Shown: positions 8,126 through 17,137, counted from the first letter of the stretch. The stretch: DNA of 64,000 nucleotides from Tuberibacillus calidus DSM 17572 (GCF_000430685.1 NZ_KE387193.1:1-64000); one strand, 5' to 3'. Translations and numbers: made by a program. The notes: generated by a model not told the origin, from the letters alone.

Positions 8126-9154
8126 CTATAATAATTCACTTTGTTCGAGTGTTTCGTTGTTTGTCTCCACATTGAGGCCAAAATGGCTGCGGATTGCCTT
8201 TTCGATTTCATTGCGGATGGCTTCATTTTCTTGTAAAAAGAGTTTGGCATTCTCACGGCCTTGACCCAGTCGCTCATCATTAAAGGAATACCATGCACCG
8301 CTCTTTTGAACGATATCCAATTCCGACCCGATGTCGAGAATTTCCCCCTCTTTAGAAATGCCTTTGCCGTACATAATGTCCACTTCCGCCTGTTTGAATG
8401 GCGGGGCTACTTTATTTTTGACAACTTTAATCTTCGTACGGCTCCCAACCATATCGTTTCCTTGCTTCAGCGTTTCTGCCCGGCGAATCTCAAGTCGGAT
8501 GGAGGAATAAAACTTTAAAGCGCGCCCACCGGGAGTCGTTTCGGGGTTTCCGAACATGACGCCAACTTTTTCACGAATCTGGTTGATGAAGATCGCAATC
8601 GTTTTGGATTTGTTAATGGCTCCTGATAATTTGCGCAAGGCTTGTGACATTAAACGCGCCTGCAAGCCAACGTGAGAATCGCCCATTTCGCCTTCGATTT
8701 CGGCCTTGGGAACCAGTGCGGCGACAGAGTCGATGACGATAATGTCAATCGCCCCGCTTCGGACAAGTGCCTCGGCTATTTCCAAAGCCTGTTCACCGGT
8801 ATCCGGCTGCGACAACAGCAATTCATCAATATTGACGCCAAGATTCTCGGCATATACAGGATCAAGGGCATGCTCAGCATCGATGAAAGCCGCTTGTCCA
8901 CCCGCTCTTTGGGCTTCGGCGATGGCATGCAACGCAACGGTCGTTTTCCCGCCTGATTCCGGGCCGTAAACTTCGATAATCCGTCCGCGCGGATAGCCAC
9001 CGACACCCATAGCTATATCCAGCGCCAAGGATCCGCTGGAGATGGTGGACACACGGGTTTCTGCTTGTTCCCCGAGCCTCATGATGGAGCCTTTACCAAA
9101 TTGCTTTTCTATTTGTTTCAACGCCATATCTAAAGCCGCTTTGCGTTCATTCAA
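8126..9154 (-). CDS. recA: Recombinase RecA
   Basis: DNA-dependent ATPase that pairs homologous strands and triggers LexA self-cleavage in the SOS response. RecA core throughout, including IMRLGEQ, Walker [20 protein letters not shown], Walker [13 protein letters not shown], the L1 loop [19 protein letters not shown] and the L2 loop region [19 protein letters not shown]. Start: the reading frame is open to 9235, but AAGGAGAG lies 6 bases before a TTG at 9154, giving [11 protein letters not shown], as in B. subtilis RecA (342 residues). Walker A has Gly where most RecA proteins have Ser (GPESSGKTT); Deinococcus shares the Gly. Its own promoter and a LexA box lie within and beside the 3' end of cinA. 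Confidence 0.98.
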   Translation of the reverse strand: MNERKAALDMALKQIEKQFGKGSIMRLGEQAETRVSTISSGSLALDIAMGVGGYPRGRIIEVYGPESGGKTTVALHAIAEAQRAGGQAAFIDAEHALDPVYAENLGVNIDELLLSQPDTGEQALEIAEALVRSGAIDIIVIDSVAALVPKAEIEGEMGDSHVGLQARLMSQALRKLSGAINKSKTIAIFINQIREKVGVMFGNPETTPGGRALKFYSSIRLEIRRAETLKQGNDMVGSRTKIKVVKNKVAPPFKQAEVDIMYGKGISKEGEILDIGSELDIVQKSGAWYSFNDERLGQGRENAKLFLQENEAIRNEIEKAIRSHFGLNVETNNETLEQSELL

Positions 9155-9190
9155 AGTTAATCTCTCCTTATTTTCACCTAGTATATCTTT

Positions 9191-9219
9191 ATCATAGCCG
9201 TTTCCAAACGATTTGCCAA
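9191..9219 (-). promoter_or_regulatory. Sigma-A promoter for recA
   Basis: Minus-strand TTGGCA (9219-9214), 17 bp, TATGAT (9196-9191), 37 bases before the recA TTG start and just after the cinA stop codon. Confidence 0.85.
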
Positions 9220-9228
9220 CCATTTTCT

Positions 9229-9242
9229 CGAACATTTATTCG
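9229..9242 (-). promoter_or_regulatory. LexA (DinR) SOS box of recA
   Basis: Minus-strand CGAATAAATGTTCG fits the Gram-positive SOS consensus CGAACRNRYGTTYG at all but one position. The B. subtilis recA box carries the same C-to-T change. It lies 9 bp upstream of the -35 element and overlaps the cinA stop codon. Confidence 0.88.
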
Positions 9243-10495
9243 TTTTTTTGCCCAAACGGCTCTGCGTTTAAAAGGAAGCGTCGAATGAGATCAAAACCCG
9301 TTAAAACCGTGCGATGACGGATTTGCTCGCGCGTTCCGTTAAATCGATAGGAAAAGGATCGGGTTTCTCGACCGTCGGCGAAACCGATAAAAACCGTTCC
9401 GGGTGTTTTTCCTTCACTTGAGTTGGGACCTGCGACCCCCGTAAAACTAATGCCGAGATCACTTCCCGTCATCACCCGCACCGCGCAAGCCATCTTTTCC
9501 GCACAAATTGCGCTCACGGCGCCTTCGGTTTGCAGGACATCGACCGGTACGTTCAAAACTTGTTCTTTCACCGCGTTGACATAAGAAACGACACCGCCGA
9601 CAAAGACATCGGAAGCGCCTGGGACATCCGTGATTTGTTTGGCGAATAATCCCCCTGTCAGGCTTTCCGCTGACGAAACGGTCAGATGATGCTCCCTTAA
9701 TAGATGGGAGGCGACTTCCGCCAACGTCGTCTGGTCCCCATAACCATAGAGGGTATCGCCGGTTCGTTCGCGGATGCGCTGTTCAGTTTCATCAAGTAAT
9801 TTTTTGGCGGCGAGGGGATCAGAGTGAGCGGCCGTTAACCGAATGGTGACTTCCCCGTCTTTGGCTAACGGAGCAATCGTGGGATTAGTTTGATTTTCAA
9901 TTAAATCCAAGATCTTCGTTTCCAAAGCCGATTCGCCTATACCGAAAAACCGAAGCACTCTTGAGACGAGTCGTTTTCCACTTGCGGAGGCTAAGGCGGG
10001 AAGCACTTGGTCAAGGAACATGCCTTTCATTTCTGAGGGGACGCCGGGCATGAGGACATAAGTCGTTGACCCTTCCGTCAATATCATTCCTGGAGCTAAA
10101 CCGTTATGGTTTTCTAAAACGCGAGACCCTTCAATGACCAAGGCTTGTTTGCGATTGTTATCCGTCATCTTCCGCCCTGTTTTGGCAAAATGATCTTCAA
10201 TCTTCTTCAACGCCTGTTGATCGGTAACGAGCCGCTTACCAAGGCAGGAAGCGATCACTTCTTTCGTTAAATCGTCTTTGGTCGGACCAAGTCCCCCAGT
10301 CACGATGACAAGGTCAGATCGGTCGCGCGCGGTTTCAAACACATGTTTTAACCGATCGGGATTGTCGCCGACAACGCTATGAAAGTAAACGTTGACACCC
10401 ACATCTGCCAAACGCTCGGAGATCCATTGCGCATTCGTATTTGCGATTTGGCCGAGCAAAAGCTCCGTACCGACAGCAACAATTTCTGCGTTCAT
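9236..10495 (-). CDS. cinA: CinA, competence/damage-inducible protein (putative NMN amidohydrolase)
   Basis: A 419-residue two-domain protein. The N-terminal MoCF-like domain (residues 1-about 250: VAVGTELLLGQI, VVGDN, TGGLGPTKDDLT, LMPGVPSEM) is linked to ADP-ribose or NMN metabolism. The C-terminal CinA domain (about 255-410: SAESLTGGL, GGVVSYVNAVK, GVAGPNSSEGKTPGTV) has nicotinamide-nucleotide amidase activity in several bacteria. The cinA-recA order is conserved in Firmicutes. AAGGGTG lies 7 bases before the ATG. The 3' end carries the recA LexA box, so the two genes are packed tightly but recA can be induced separately. Confidence 0.95.
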   Translation of the reverse strand: MNAEIVAVGTELLLGQIANTNAQWISERLADVGVNVYFHSVVGDNPDRLKHVFETARDRSDLVIVTGGLGPTKDDLTKEVIASCLGKRLVTDQQALKKIEDHFAKTGRKMTDNNRKQALVIEGSRVLENHNGLAPGMILTEGSTTYVLMPGVPSEMKGMFLDQVLPALASASGKRLVSRVLRFFGIGESALETKILDLIENQTNPTIAPLAKDGEVTIRLTAAHSDPLAAKKLLDETEQRIRERTGDTLYGYGDQTTLAEVASHLLREHHLTVSSAESLTGGLFAKQITDVPGASDVFVGGVVSYVNAVKEQVLNVPVDVLQTEGAVSAICAEKMACAVRVMTGSDLGISFTGVAGPNSSEGKTPGTVFIGFADGRETRSFSYRFNGTREQIRHRTVLTGFDLIRRFLLNAEPFGQKNE

Positions 10496-10614
10496 TTTTC
10501 AACACCCTTTAGACCATGCGAAATTCTCCAGCATTTCACCGTATTACCCCACTTTATTAATTAGCCAAATGCTGCGAAATTCCTTCTAAATTAAGGAAAA
10601 AACCGCAATTTTCT

Positions 10615-11193
10615 TCATTTCGATTTGAGAATGATCGCGCGATTTTTATAAAAATATTCCCAACCACTGACGATCGTCATAACTACAGCTACCCACATGA
10701 AGATCATGGCGAGAGGAAATCCGTCGCGTCCAAAAGGAATATTATCAAAAAGAAATAAAATGGTAGCGACCATTTGCGACGTCGTTTTCCATTTGGCCAT
10801 CGTGCTTGCCGCAAGAACAACCCCTTCATCGGCAGCAATCGTCCGCAACCCAGTGACTGCAAATTCACGCGCTAAAATGATGATGACCATCCAGGCCGGA
10901 ATGAGCTCTACCCCAACAAATGCCACAAGGGCACTCATGACGAGCAATTTATCGGCTAGTGGATCGAAAAATTTTCCAAAATTCGTGACCAAATGGTACT
11001 TTCTCGCTAACCGACCATCAATAAAATCAGTCATTGATGCGACAATAAATACGATGGCCGCGATGAACCGACTGATAGGAATAACCGATTGACCAATGGT
11101 CAGTTCTCCCATCTCCATCGGCACAAGATAAAAGACAAGAAAAATCGGGATCATTATGACCCGTGATACAGTAAATTTATTGGCAATATTCAT
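10615..11193 (-). CDS. pgsA: CDP-diacylglycerol-glycerol-3-phosphate 3-phosphatidyltransferase
   Basis: Integral membrane enzyme that makes phosphatidylglycerol phosphate from CDP-diacylglycerol and glycerol-3-phosphate. 192 residues (B. subtilis 193). The CDP-alcohol phosphatidyltransferase motif DG-AR-G-D-D is present as TDFIDGRLARKYHLVTNFGKF followed by DPLADK (residues about 55-85), with four or more hydrophobic helices. A longer frame opens at 11316, but CGGAGGTC sits 4 bases before the ATG at 11193 and the protein then starts MNIANKFTVSRV as in relatives. It has its own promoter after the rodZ terminator. Its CDP-diacylglycerol substrate comes from cdsA, also in this window. Confidence 0.97.
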   Translation of the reverse strand: MNIANKFTVSRVIMIPIFLVFYLVPMEMGELTIGQSVIPISRFIAAIVFIVASMTDFIDGRLARKYHLVTNFGKFFDPLADKLLVMSALVAFVGVELIPAWMVIIILAREFAVTGLRTIAADEGVVLAASTMAKWKTTSQMVATILFLFDNIPFGRDGFPLAMIFMWVAVVMTIVSGWEYFYKNRAIILKSK

Positions 11194-11233
11194 CGTTGAC
11201 CTCCGTTCAAAAACCCTCTTATGTACTGTGTTC

Positions 11234-11262
11234 ATTATAATCCTATAGAAAAAACGTGTCAT
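11234..11262 (-). promoter_or_regulatory. Sigma-A promoter for pgsA
   Basis: Minus-strand ATGACA (11262-11257), 17 bp, TATAAT (11239-11234), about 40 bases before the pgsA ATG. Confidence 0.8.
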
Positions 11263-11383
11263 CCATTTCCCATTGAACATCAACATTCCGAATGTCGCTT
11301 CACTCTTATTGAACAACCTGTAAATATTAATGCCACCGTCATCGCTCGCCCATTGCCACTATTGGACAGCATGCATAAAAAGA

Positions 11384-11403
11384 GAGTCATCCTTCGATGA
11401 CTC
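11384..11403 (-). terminator. rodZ terminator
   Basis: GAGTCATC-GAAG-GATGACTC forms a perfect 8 bp stem with a GAAG loop, followed by TCTTTTT on the minus strand. Confidence 0.92.
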
Positions 11404-11409
11404 CGCTAG

Positions 11410-12324
11410 TCAAGAGGCTTTGTTAAAAGTGATGTACAGTTCCTGGACCGTATTGTCGTTTGGAAATGTGAAATCTTGACCGTTAATTTGAATGCGCGTA
11501 TTGGGGGCACTGCCAATTTTAATATAAATGGTCTTAACATCTGAAACATCTTGATGGAATTTCGCATCCTTCGTACCGTTTACCCCGTTTGACACCATGC
11601 TGTAGAAAAGCCGTTCACCTTTCGGACTATCTTTGGAAACTTGGATCCATGAATTTCCACCTTGTTTAGCCGTGATTTCCAAATCAAAATGCGTGGTTCC
11701 CGTTAAGGTGTAATGGGAGACGTGACCGCTTGTTTCCTCCAATTTCAATTGTTGGGCGGCTTCGGCATCGGACTTGTTAGAAGTTTGTCCGGCTAACTCA
11801 TCTTCTTTTGATTGTTTTTGGTCGCTTGTCTCTTTTGCCGAAGATTTTGAAGCCTTTCCGTTACCAAGATCTGCACCTTTTTTAATCGCGACATGATTCG
11901 CACTGTCAGCTCCCGTTTGACTATCCTCATTCGATGTAATTTTTTGCATGAATACCCAAATGCCGACTAATATGAGCACAATGACGAAAACGGCAAGAAT
12001 TTTGGGCATGGCGTTGACCCATTTGGACGACTTTGCCGAGACCTCATGGGTTTCCGTGCGAGAGGGGACGGTATCCACACCATTTTCCAACCGCGGCAAA
12101 TCCTTGGCATATTCGGAGAATAACTGTTTCGGATCCATTCCAACAGCCTCGGCATAGCTTTTCATAAAAGCTCTTGTATAAAAATTGCCGGGAAGTTTAT
12201 CGTATTCACCGTTTTCAATGGCCAAAAGATACCGTTTCTGTATTTTCGTGAGATCTTGGATATCGTCAAGCGTCATGCCACGCGCCATTCGTGCTTCTTT
12301 CAAAGCTTGACCCAACTCACTCAA
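11410..12324 (-). CDS. rodZ: RodZ-like protein (YmfM): HTH, membrane helix and extracellular domain
   Basis: A 304-residue protein in RodZ order: N-terminal helix-turn-helix (about 5-70, LKEARMARGMTLDDIQDLT), linker, one transmembrane helix (IL-AVFVIVLILVGIWVFM, about 107-127), a Ser/Lys/Glu-rich linker and a C-terminal DUF4115 domain (about 215-304). RodZ links MreB to cell-wall elongation. Start: a Shine-Dalgarno site GGGAAGGTG lies 6 bases before a TTG at 12324, giving SELGQALKEAR, matching the B. subtilis start. An upstream TTG at 12345 has no site and overlaps the ymfK stop. It ends the ymf cluster before a terminator. Confidence 0.93.
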   Translation of the reverse strand: MSELGQALKEARMARGMTLDDIQDLTKIQKRYLLAIENGEYDKLPGNFYTRAFMKSYAEAVGMDPKQLFSEYAKDLPRLENGVDTVPSRTETHEVSAKSSKWVNAMPKILAVFVIVLILVGIWVFMQKITSNEDSQTGADSANHVAIKKGADLGNGKASKSSAKETSDQKQSKEDELAGQTSNKSDAEAAQQLKLEETSGHVSHYTLTGTTHFDLEITAKQGGNSWIQVSKDSPKGERLFYSMVSNGVNGTKDAKFHQDVSDVKTIYIKIGSAPNTRIQINGQDFTFPNDNTVQELYITFNKAS

Positions 12325-12341
12325 TCCAAACACCTTCCCGT

Positions 12342-13118
12342 TCAATTAATATCATCAAAAGGGGTGATATCCTGATCGACCGCATCATAGGTAATTTCTT
12401 CATTCTGATGGTTGCGCAGCTCGATAATATAATCAAAGTCATCCATACGATACTCTGTGTTTCTCACAAAAATATCCGGATGTTCGATGATTTTTGTGAC
12501 CGGCATGCGCATCACTGTTCGTAATAATTCCATATGCCTTTCAGAGGAGCGCCGCGTTGAGACGATCCCATCAATTATAAAAATATGGTCATCGGAAAAC
12601 TCATCATCGGCAAGCTGATTGCGAATCGTTTGCTTTAATAAAGTGGAAGAGAGGAATACCCATCTTTTATTGGCGCAAACACTGGCGGCGACGACGGATT
12701 CTGTTTTGCCAACGCGGGGCATCCCGCGAATCCCAATCAGCCGATGACCTTCTTTTTTAAATAATTCCGCCATAAAGTCGACCAATAACCCAATCTCATC
12801 GCGGACAAAGTGGAAAGTTTTTTTGTCATCTGCATCCCTTTGGATATATCGGCCATGCCGTACGGCTAAGCGATCACTAAGTTTCGGTTCACGAAATTTT
12901 GTAATTTTAATACTGTTCATGGATTCGGCCATTGTCATCAGTTGACGGATTTGGGTTTCGTCCTCTGTGACTAAAAGCATGCCACGGCGGCTATCGTCTA
13001 CGCCATTGATTGTTAAGATATTGATGCCAAGCATCCCAAGTAGAGAGGCGACATCCCCAAGTAAACCAGGGCGATTTCTATGTATTTCATATTCGAGATA
13101 CCATTCTTTCCGACCCAT
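12342..13118 (-). CDS. ymfK: YmfK, DUF3388 protein with ACT-like and P-loop regions
   Basis: A conserved Bacillales protein of unknown function, 258 residues. The N-terminal part (KEWYLEYEIHRNRPGLLGDVASLLGMLGINI, residues 3-33) looks like an ACT-type ligand-binding domain. Around residue 130 the sequence GIRGMPRVGKTES contains a GxxxxGKT P-loop, so ATP or GTP binding is possible. The ATG at 13118 follows GGAGAGG; the longer frame to 13172 has no Shine-Dalgarno site. It lies between ymfJ and rodZ as in B. subtilis and overlaps the region just before rodZ. Confidence 0.92.
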   Translation of the reverse strand: MGRKEWYLEYEIHRNRPGLLGDVASLLGMLGINILTINGVDDSRRGMLLVTEDETQIRQLMTMAESMNSIKITKFREPKLSDRLAVRHGRYIQRDADDKKTFHFVRDEIGLLVDFMAELFKKEGHRLIGIRGMPRVGKTESVVAASVCANKRWVFLSSTLLKQTIRNQLADDEFSDDHIFIIDGIVSTRRSSERHMELLRTVMRMPVTKIIEHPDIFVRNTEYRMDDFDYIIELRNHQNEEITYDAVDQDITPFDDIN

Positions 13119-13242
13119 TTTCCTCTCCACCCCTTGGTCTGATCCATGAAAATAGTCATACACATTTATCATAAATCAAAAATCATATGAAGAAAAGAGG
13201 AAAGGGAAAATTCAAGCCGATTTGCTGCCTTTCATCCATGCC

Positions 13243-13275
13243 AAAAAGGGATGCCCCCGGGGACACCCCTTTTTT
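13243..13275 (-). terminator. ymfJ terminator
   Basis: AAAAAGGGGTGTCCCC pairs with GGGGGCATCCCTTTTT on the minus strand (two mismatched or wobble positions), ending in T's. It separates ymfF-ymfJ from ymfK-rodZ. Confidence 0.85.
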
Positions 13276-13277
13276 AT

Positions 13278-13544
13278 TTATTGCGTTTTACCTGTACCAT
13301 TATTTTGTACGAGCTTAATCATCATATTGGCGATCGCCCGTTGCTCATCTTTGTTTGCGACGCTCCAAAGGTCGGATAGCACGCGTTGTTGCTCATTTTT
13401 TGGATCAACTTTATCGGCAAGGTAATCGCCAATCTCAGTGGCAAAATTCGCAATGGTTTCATCACTGATGCCTTTGGCTTGTGCTTGATGAAGGCGATCG
13501 GCTAAAAAGTTTTTCCAATCATCCCAGCTTTCTAATACTGACAT
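13278..13544 (-). CDS. ymfJ: YmfJ, DUF3243 protein
   Basis: An 88-residue cytoplasmic protein of the DUF3243 family, close in length to B. subtilis YmfJ, with the conserved WDDWKNFLADRLHQA, ATEIGDYLA and DLWSVANKDEQRAIANMM segments. It is predicted to be all-helical with no membrane span. AAGGAGG lies 8 bases before the ATG at 13544. It follows ymfI by about 67 bases and precedes a terminator. Function unknown. Confidence 0.93.
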   Translation of the reverse strand: MSVLESWDDWKNFLADRLHQAQAKGISDETIANFATEIGDYLADKVDPKNEQQRVLSDLWSVANKDEQRAIANMMIKLVQNNGTGKTQ

Positions 13545-13611
13545 CCCTTTATCCTCCTTCAATTGTTCTACAAGGGTTAGGATGCCAATACCTTCCGTAA
13601 ATTATGCGCCA

Positions 13612-14349
13612 TTAACCATACCAAGCGCCGTTTACGGAAATAATTTGACCATTAATGTAAGAGGCGGCTTCGGACGATAAAAATCGGACAAGAGCAGCCA
13701 CCTCTTCAGGCTGCCCCAATCTGCCGGCAGGAATGTCATCTTCCAGAAGACGCAAATCTTCCTCCGAAAAGACATCCAGCATGGCGGTGCGAATGGCACC
13801 CGGTGCGACACCGTTTACCGTAATTCCGCTTGGAGCCAGTTCCTTGGCCAATGCTTTAACGAGGCTGTTTTGACCGCCTTTAACCATCGAATATAAAACT
13901 TCGGTCGCAGCTCCCGTTTTTCCCCAGACCGAGGTTACAAAAATCATTTTTCCACGCTTTTTACGAACCATTGACGGCGTGAGCGCCTGCACGAGACGAA
14001 ACGGCGAGATCAATTGCATTTGAATCAGCGCATCCACCACGTCGGGGGGTGTATCCTGAACCAAACCGATGTAACTCTTTCCGCTGTTTTGAACAAAACA
14101 ATCGATCGGGTGGACAACCCCTTGAAGTAGTGTTTCCACCCCATTCTGGTCGCTTAAATCCGCTTGGACGATCTCAAAAGTTTGGTGAGGAAATTTTACG
14201 CCAAGCTCTTCCAGCAGAATAGCGAGGGGCTGTCGGTTCTGATTATAATGAGCATAAATGGAATACCCTTCTTCCGCCAATGCTTGAACGATGGCGCGCC
14301 CTATTCCGCCGCTGGCTCCGGTCACTAAAGCCCATTTTTCCCCATGCAC
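13612..14349 (-). CDS. ymfI: YmfI, short-chain dehydrogenase/reductase (FabG-like)
   Basis: A 245-residue SDR with Rossmann motif TGASGGIG (residues about 10-17), NSGKS in place of NAG, catalytic Ser in FVTSVWG, the YxxxK pair in YSMVKGGQNS, and the C-terminal SxEAxYINGQ element. It probably uses NADP(H); the substrate is unknown, and annotation as 3-oxoacyl-ACP reductase is by similarity only. The GTG start lies immediately after the ymfH stop with only a weak GTGGTG Shine-Dalgarno site, so translation is likely coupled to ymfH. Confidence 0.9.
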   Translation of the reverse strand: MHGEKWALVTGASGGIGRAIVQALAEEGYSIYAHYNQNRQPLAILLEELGVKFPHQTFEIVQADLSDQNGVETLLQGVVHPIDCFVQNSGKSYIGLVQDTPPDVVDALIQMQLISPFRLVQALTPSMVRKKRGKMIFVTSVWGKTGAATEVLYSMVKGGQNSLVKALAKELAPSGITVNGVAPGAIRTAMLDVFSEEDLRLLEDDIPAGRLGQPEEVAALVRFLSSEAASYINGQIISVNGAWYG

Positions 14350-15636
14350 TTATTTTTTCACCACTTTACACTGACTAAAGGCTTCTTCTTTGAAATGGTC
14401 ATTTAAAACCGTCACAAGGTCATCTGCCGTTAATTTTTCCAAGGCACTGACGGTATCAAAGAGATTCATCTTATTAAAAAAGTAGCGCGTATATTGGTTG
14501 GCGATAAACTCAGGCGAATTCAGCGCTTTTAAAAAGGAGCCAATTTTTTTCTTGCGCACGCGATGAAGGCTCTCTTCATCCAGTGCCCCGCTTTTAGCCG
14601 CGCGAACGATTTCTAGCAACCGTTCGGATAGCCGATCGGGGTCTTCGGTATTTCCGCCGACTGCAGAAAACCCGAACTCATGCTCCTCGGTATATTCAAA
14701 GGAAAAACTATCATCAATCAACCCTTCATCAACAAGCGCTTGATAATTTTCCGAGCTCTTTCCAAACATGACTTCCAATAGAATTTGAACCGCTAATTCA
14801 TGGCGAAGAAGATCGCCACCTTCCCGATGTACCCGGCCTTCTTTAAATCCGATCATGCATTTTGGCGTTTGCACAGCCATTTTGAGGACAGATTCTTTCT
14901 GGTACGCTGTCTTGGGTTCATCGGGATAACGGCGCTCGATGGGCGGTGCATCATCGTAGTTTTTCGCTTGCTGGTTAGCTTCCACAAGGGCGATGATTTT
15001 TTCAGGATCGACAGGGCCGACAACAAAAAGCACCATGTTACTCGGATGATAAAAAGTTCGGTAACAATCTAAAAGCAAATCTTTCGTAATATGTGAAATG
15101 GACGATACCGTTCCGGCAATATCCACTCGAACAGGATGGGTGTGATAAAGATTTTCAATCAGGCCGAAGTACACCCGCCAATCCGGATTATCATTATACA
15201 TGCGGATTTCTTGGCCAATAATCCCTTTTTCTTTTTCGACACTTTGCTCCGTAAACCCGGGCTCCTGTACAAAATTTAACAGCGTCTCGATATTCTTTTC
15301 CACGTGTGATGTGCTGGAAAATAGGTACGAGGTTCGGGTAAATGTGGTAAACGCATTCGACTCTGCACCTTGTCTGCTGAATACCTGAAAAACATCGGTC
15401 CCATCGGGCTGTTCAAACATTTTATGCTCCAAAAAATGGGCGATGCCATCCGGCACTTGTAGCCAATGTTCGCTGTAAAACGGTTTAAAGTGATTATCAA
15501 TCGATCCATATTGGGTGGTAAAGGTCGCATAGGTCTTATGAAACCCTTTTTTCGGCAACACACAGACCGTTAAGCCATTGTCGAGCACATGTCGATAAAC
15601 GGTTTCTTGAAGCCTCTCAAAATATTCGGTTTTCAT
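14350..15636 (-). CDS. ymfH: YmfH, M16-family zinc metallopeptidase (catalytic partner)
   Basis: A 428-residue insulinase-family peptidase with the inverted zinc motif HxxEH seen as HFLEHKMFE at about residue 73 and the downstream glutamate in a KGIIGQEIRM segment. Two M16 domains as in B. subtilis YmfH. Together with YmfF, encoded just upstream and lacking the zinc motif, it likely forms a two-subunit protease of the mitochondrial-processing-peptidase type. GGAGGT lies 6 bases before the ATG at 15636; the ATG at 15642 directly abuts that site and is too close to use. Confidence 0.93.
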   Translation of the reverse strand: MKTEYFERLQETVYRHVLDNGLTVCVLPKKGFHKTYATFTTQYGSIDNHFKPFYSEHWLQVPDGIAHFLEHKMFEQPDGTDVFQVFSRQGAESNAFTTFTRTSYLFSSTSHVEKNIETLLNFVQEPGFTEQSVEKEKGIIGQEIRMYNDNPDWRVYFGLIENLYHTHPVRVDIAGTVSSISHITKDLLLDCYRTFYHPSNMVLFVVGPVDPEKIIALVEANQQAKNYDDAPPIERRYPDEPKTAYQKESVLKMAVQTPKCMIGFKEGRVHREGGDLLRHELAVQILLEVMFGKSSENYQALVDEGLIDDSFSFEYTEEHEFGFSAVGGNTEDPDRLSERLLEIVRAAKSGALDEESLHRVRKKKIGSFLKALNSPEFIANQYTRYFFNKMNLFDTVSALEKLTADDLVTVLNDHFKEEAFSQCKVVKK

Positions 15637-15658
15637 GCTCATACCTCCGAAAAAGAAT

Positions 15659-16936
15659 TCAATCCTCTTGTCCTTGTAAAAAATAAATGGTATCCAATGC
15701 CGTCATCCCAGCCACTTGTTTGACCTCATCAGGTGTCACCTTTTCAATGCCGTTCAGCCAAGCAGTGAGATCCCCACTGTCTTTAATAAGGACTTTTCTG
15801 TACAACTGTTCGATGAGACTGAAGGGGTTGTCTAATGCTTCCAAAACCGCATTTTTCAAAAGGGCCTTCGTTTGATCAAGCTCTGTGACCGTAAACGCAC
15901 CATCCTGTAAGCTTTGAAATTGCTCTTTAATAATGGCAACGGCTTTCTCGTAATTGGCACATTCAATGCCGCTCATCACGATGATGATGCCTTTATAGCT
16001 ATCGTAACGCGAGGCAGCATAATAAGCGAGCGACGCTTTTTCGCGGACATTCATAAATAGTTTTGAATGGGGGAATCCGCCGAAAAGGCCATTGAAAACC
16101 TGTGCCGCATAAAAGAGCGGGTCATTGGCAACGATATTCGTTCGATAACCAAGGTTTAATTTGCCTTGTTCCACATCTTGACGCTCTTTAACCACTTTCG
16201 GTGCCGTGACGTGAACAGGCTCAAAGAGAAAATCATGGACGAGACGGCTTCGTCCTTGAAATGAGAAGACCCTTTCAATGATGGAGAGGATGTGATCACG
16301 GTCGATATCGCCAACAATGTAAAGGTCAATCTCGTCTTCTTTTAAAGCTTGCTGAAAATAATCATAAAGCGCCTTAGGTGTGAGACTGTCAATGTCTTCG
16401 GTATAGCCATAGGCATGTAAGGCATACGGTTCATCTTTACACATTTCATCGATGAGTCGTTCATTTGCATAGAGCATTTTATCATCAAACGTTGCCTCAA
16501 TGCGTTTTCTTAATGCGCGTTTCTCTTTATTTACTGTCTTTTCATCGAATGCACCATCTGTAGCATGGGGTTGAAATAGCGTTTCGGCTAAAAGCCGGAT
16601 GCTTTCTTCGGTTAATGACGAAGTTCCAGACAGGAAGCGGTCATTTGCCGTATGTACAAATAAGGAAATAAGGTGGTCATTGCCGCGCTTTTGCACCTGT
16701 GATGATAAAGTCGTCCCGTATAAATCATCCAACCGGTTTTGCAACGCTTTGGTGGACGGGGATTTTGCCGTTGCGCTTTTTAAAACATACGCTAAAAGCG
16801 CTCGTTTCGTAACGGTATCTCGCTTGAGAGGCGCTCGCATTTGCAAGACGAGCGTTAACGTCTTAAATTGATCGGTTTTGACGGTATGAACGGTAATGCC
16901 ATTAATTGGATGAATCTTTTCATCAATATAATCCAA
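15659..16936 (-). CDS. ymfF: YmfF, M16-family protein lacking the zinc motif
   Basis: A 425-residue M16-fold protein. At the place of HxxEH it has RALLAYVL, so no zinc-binding catalytic site is visible and the protein is probably the structural partner of YmfH. The alpha-subunit-like regions (YGTTLSSQVQKRG, VFNGLFGGFPHSKLFMNVREKASLAYYA) are intact. It starts with TTG at 16936 behind AAGGAAGGCGGG. In B. subtilis the YmfF/YmfH pair has been linked to peptide and signal processing; that assignment is by homology. Confidence 0.92.
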   Translation of the reverse strand: MDYIDEKIHPINGITVHTVKTDQFKTLTLVLQMRAPLKRDTVTKRALLAYVLKSATAKSPSTKALQNRLDDLYGTTLSSQVQKRGNDHLISLFVHTANDRFLSGTSSLTEESIRLLAETLFQPHATDGAFDEKTVNKEKRALRKRIEATFDDKMLYANERLIDEMCKDEPYALHAYGYTEDIDSLTPKALYDYFQQALKEDEIDLYIVGDIDRDHILSIIERVFSFQGRSRLVHDFLFEPVHVTAPKVVKERQDVEQGKLNLGYRTNIVANDPLFYAAQVFNGLFGGFPHSKLFMNVREKASLAYYAASRYDSYKGIIIVMSGIECANYEKAVAIIKEQFQSLQDGAFTVTELDQTKALLKNAVLEALDNPFSLIEQLYRKVLIKDSGDLTAWLNGIEKVTPDEVKQVAGMTALDTIYFLQGQED

Positions 16937-17093
16937 ATTCTATCCCGCCTTCCTTATATTTCATCTCCCATTTTAACTTAAAGCAAGCTCATTGAATATC
17001 ATTTTTGACCTAAATTCATTCATCCTATTCCAAAAAGGCTGTGAAAATCCCAAGGGCATTTTGTCCATCCTCACAAGCCATAAAAAATAAAAA

Positions 17094-17129
17094 GCCGCCT
17101 CGAGCGTCCCAAAAGGACATCGAGGCGAC
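17094..17129 (-). terminator. Terminator after the ABC permease genes
   Basis: GTCGCCTCGA-GTCC and GGAC-TCGAGGCGGC pair around a TTTT loop with small bulges, followed by TTTTTATTTTTT on the minus strand. Confidence 0.9.
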
Positions 17130-17137
17130 GACGGACT

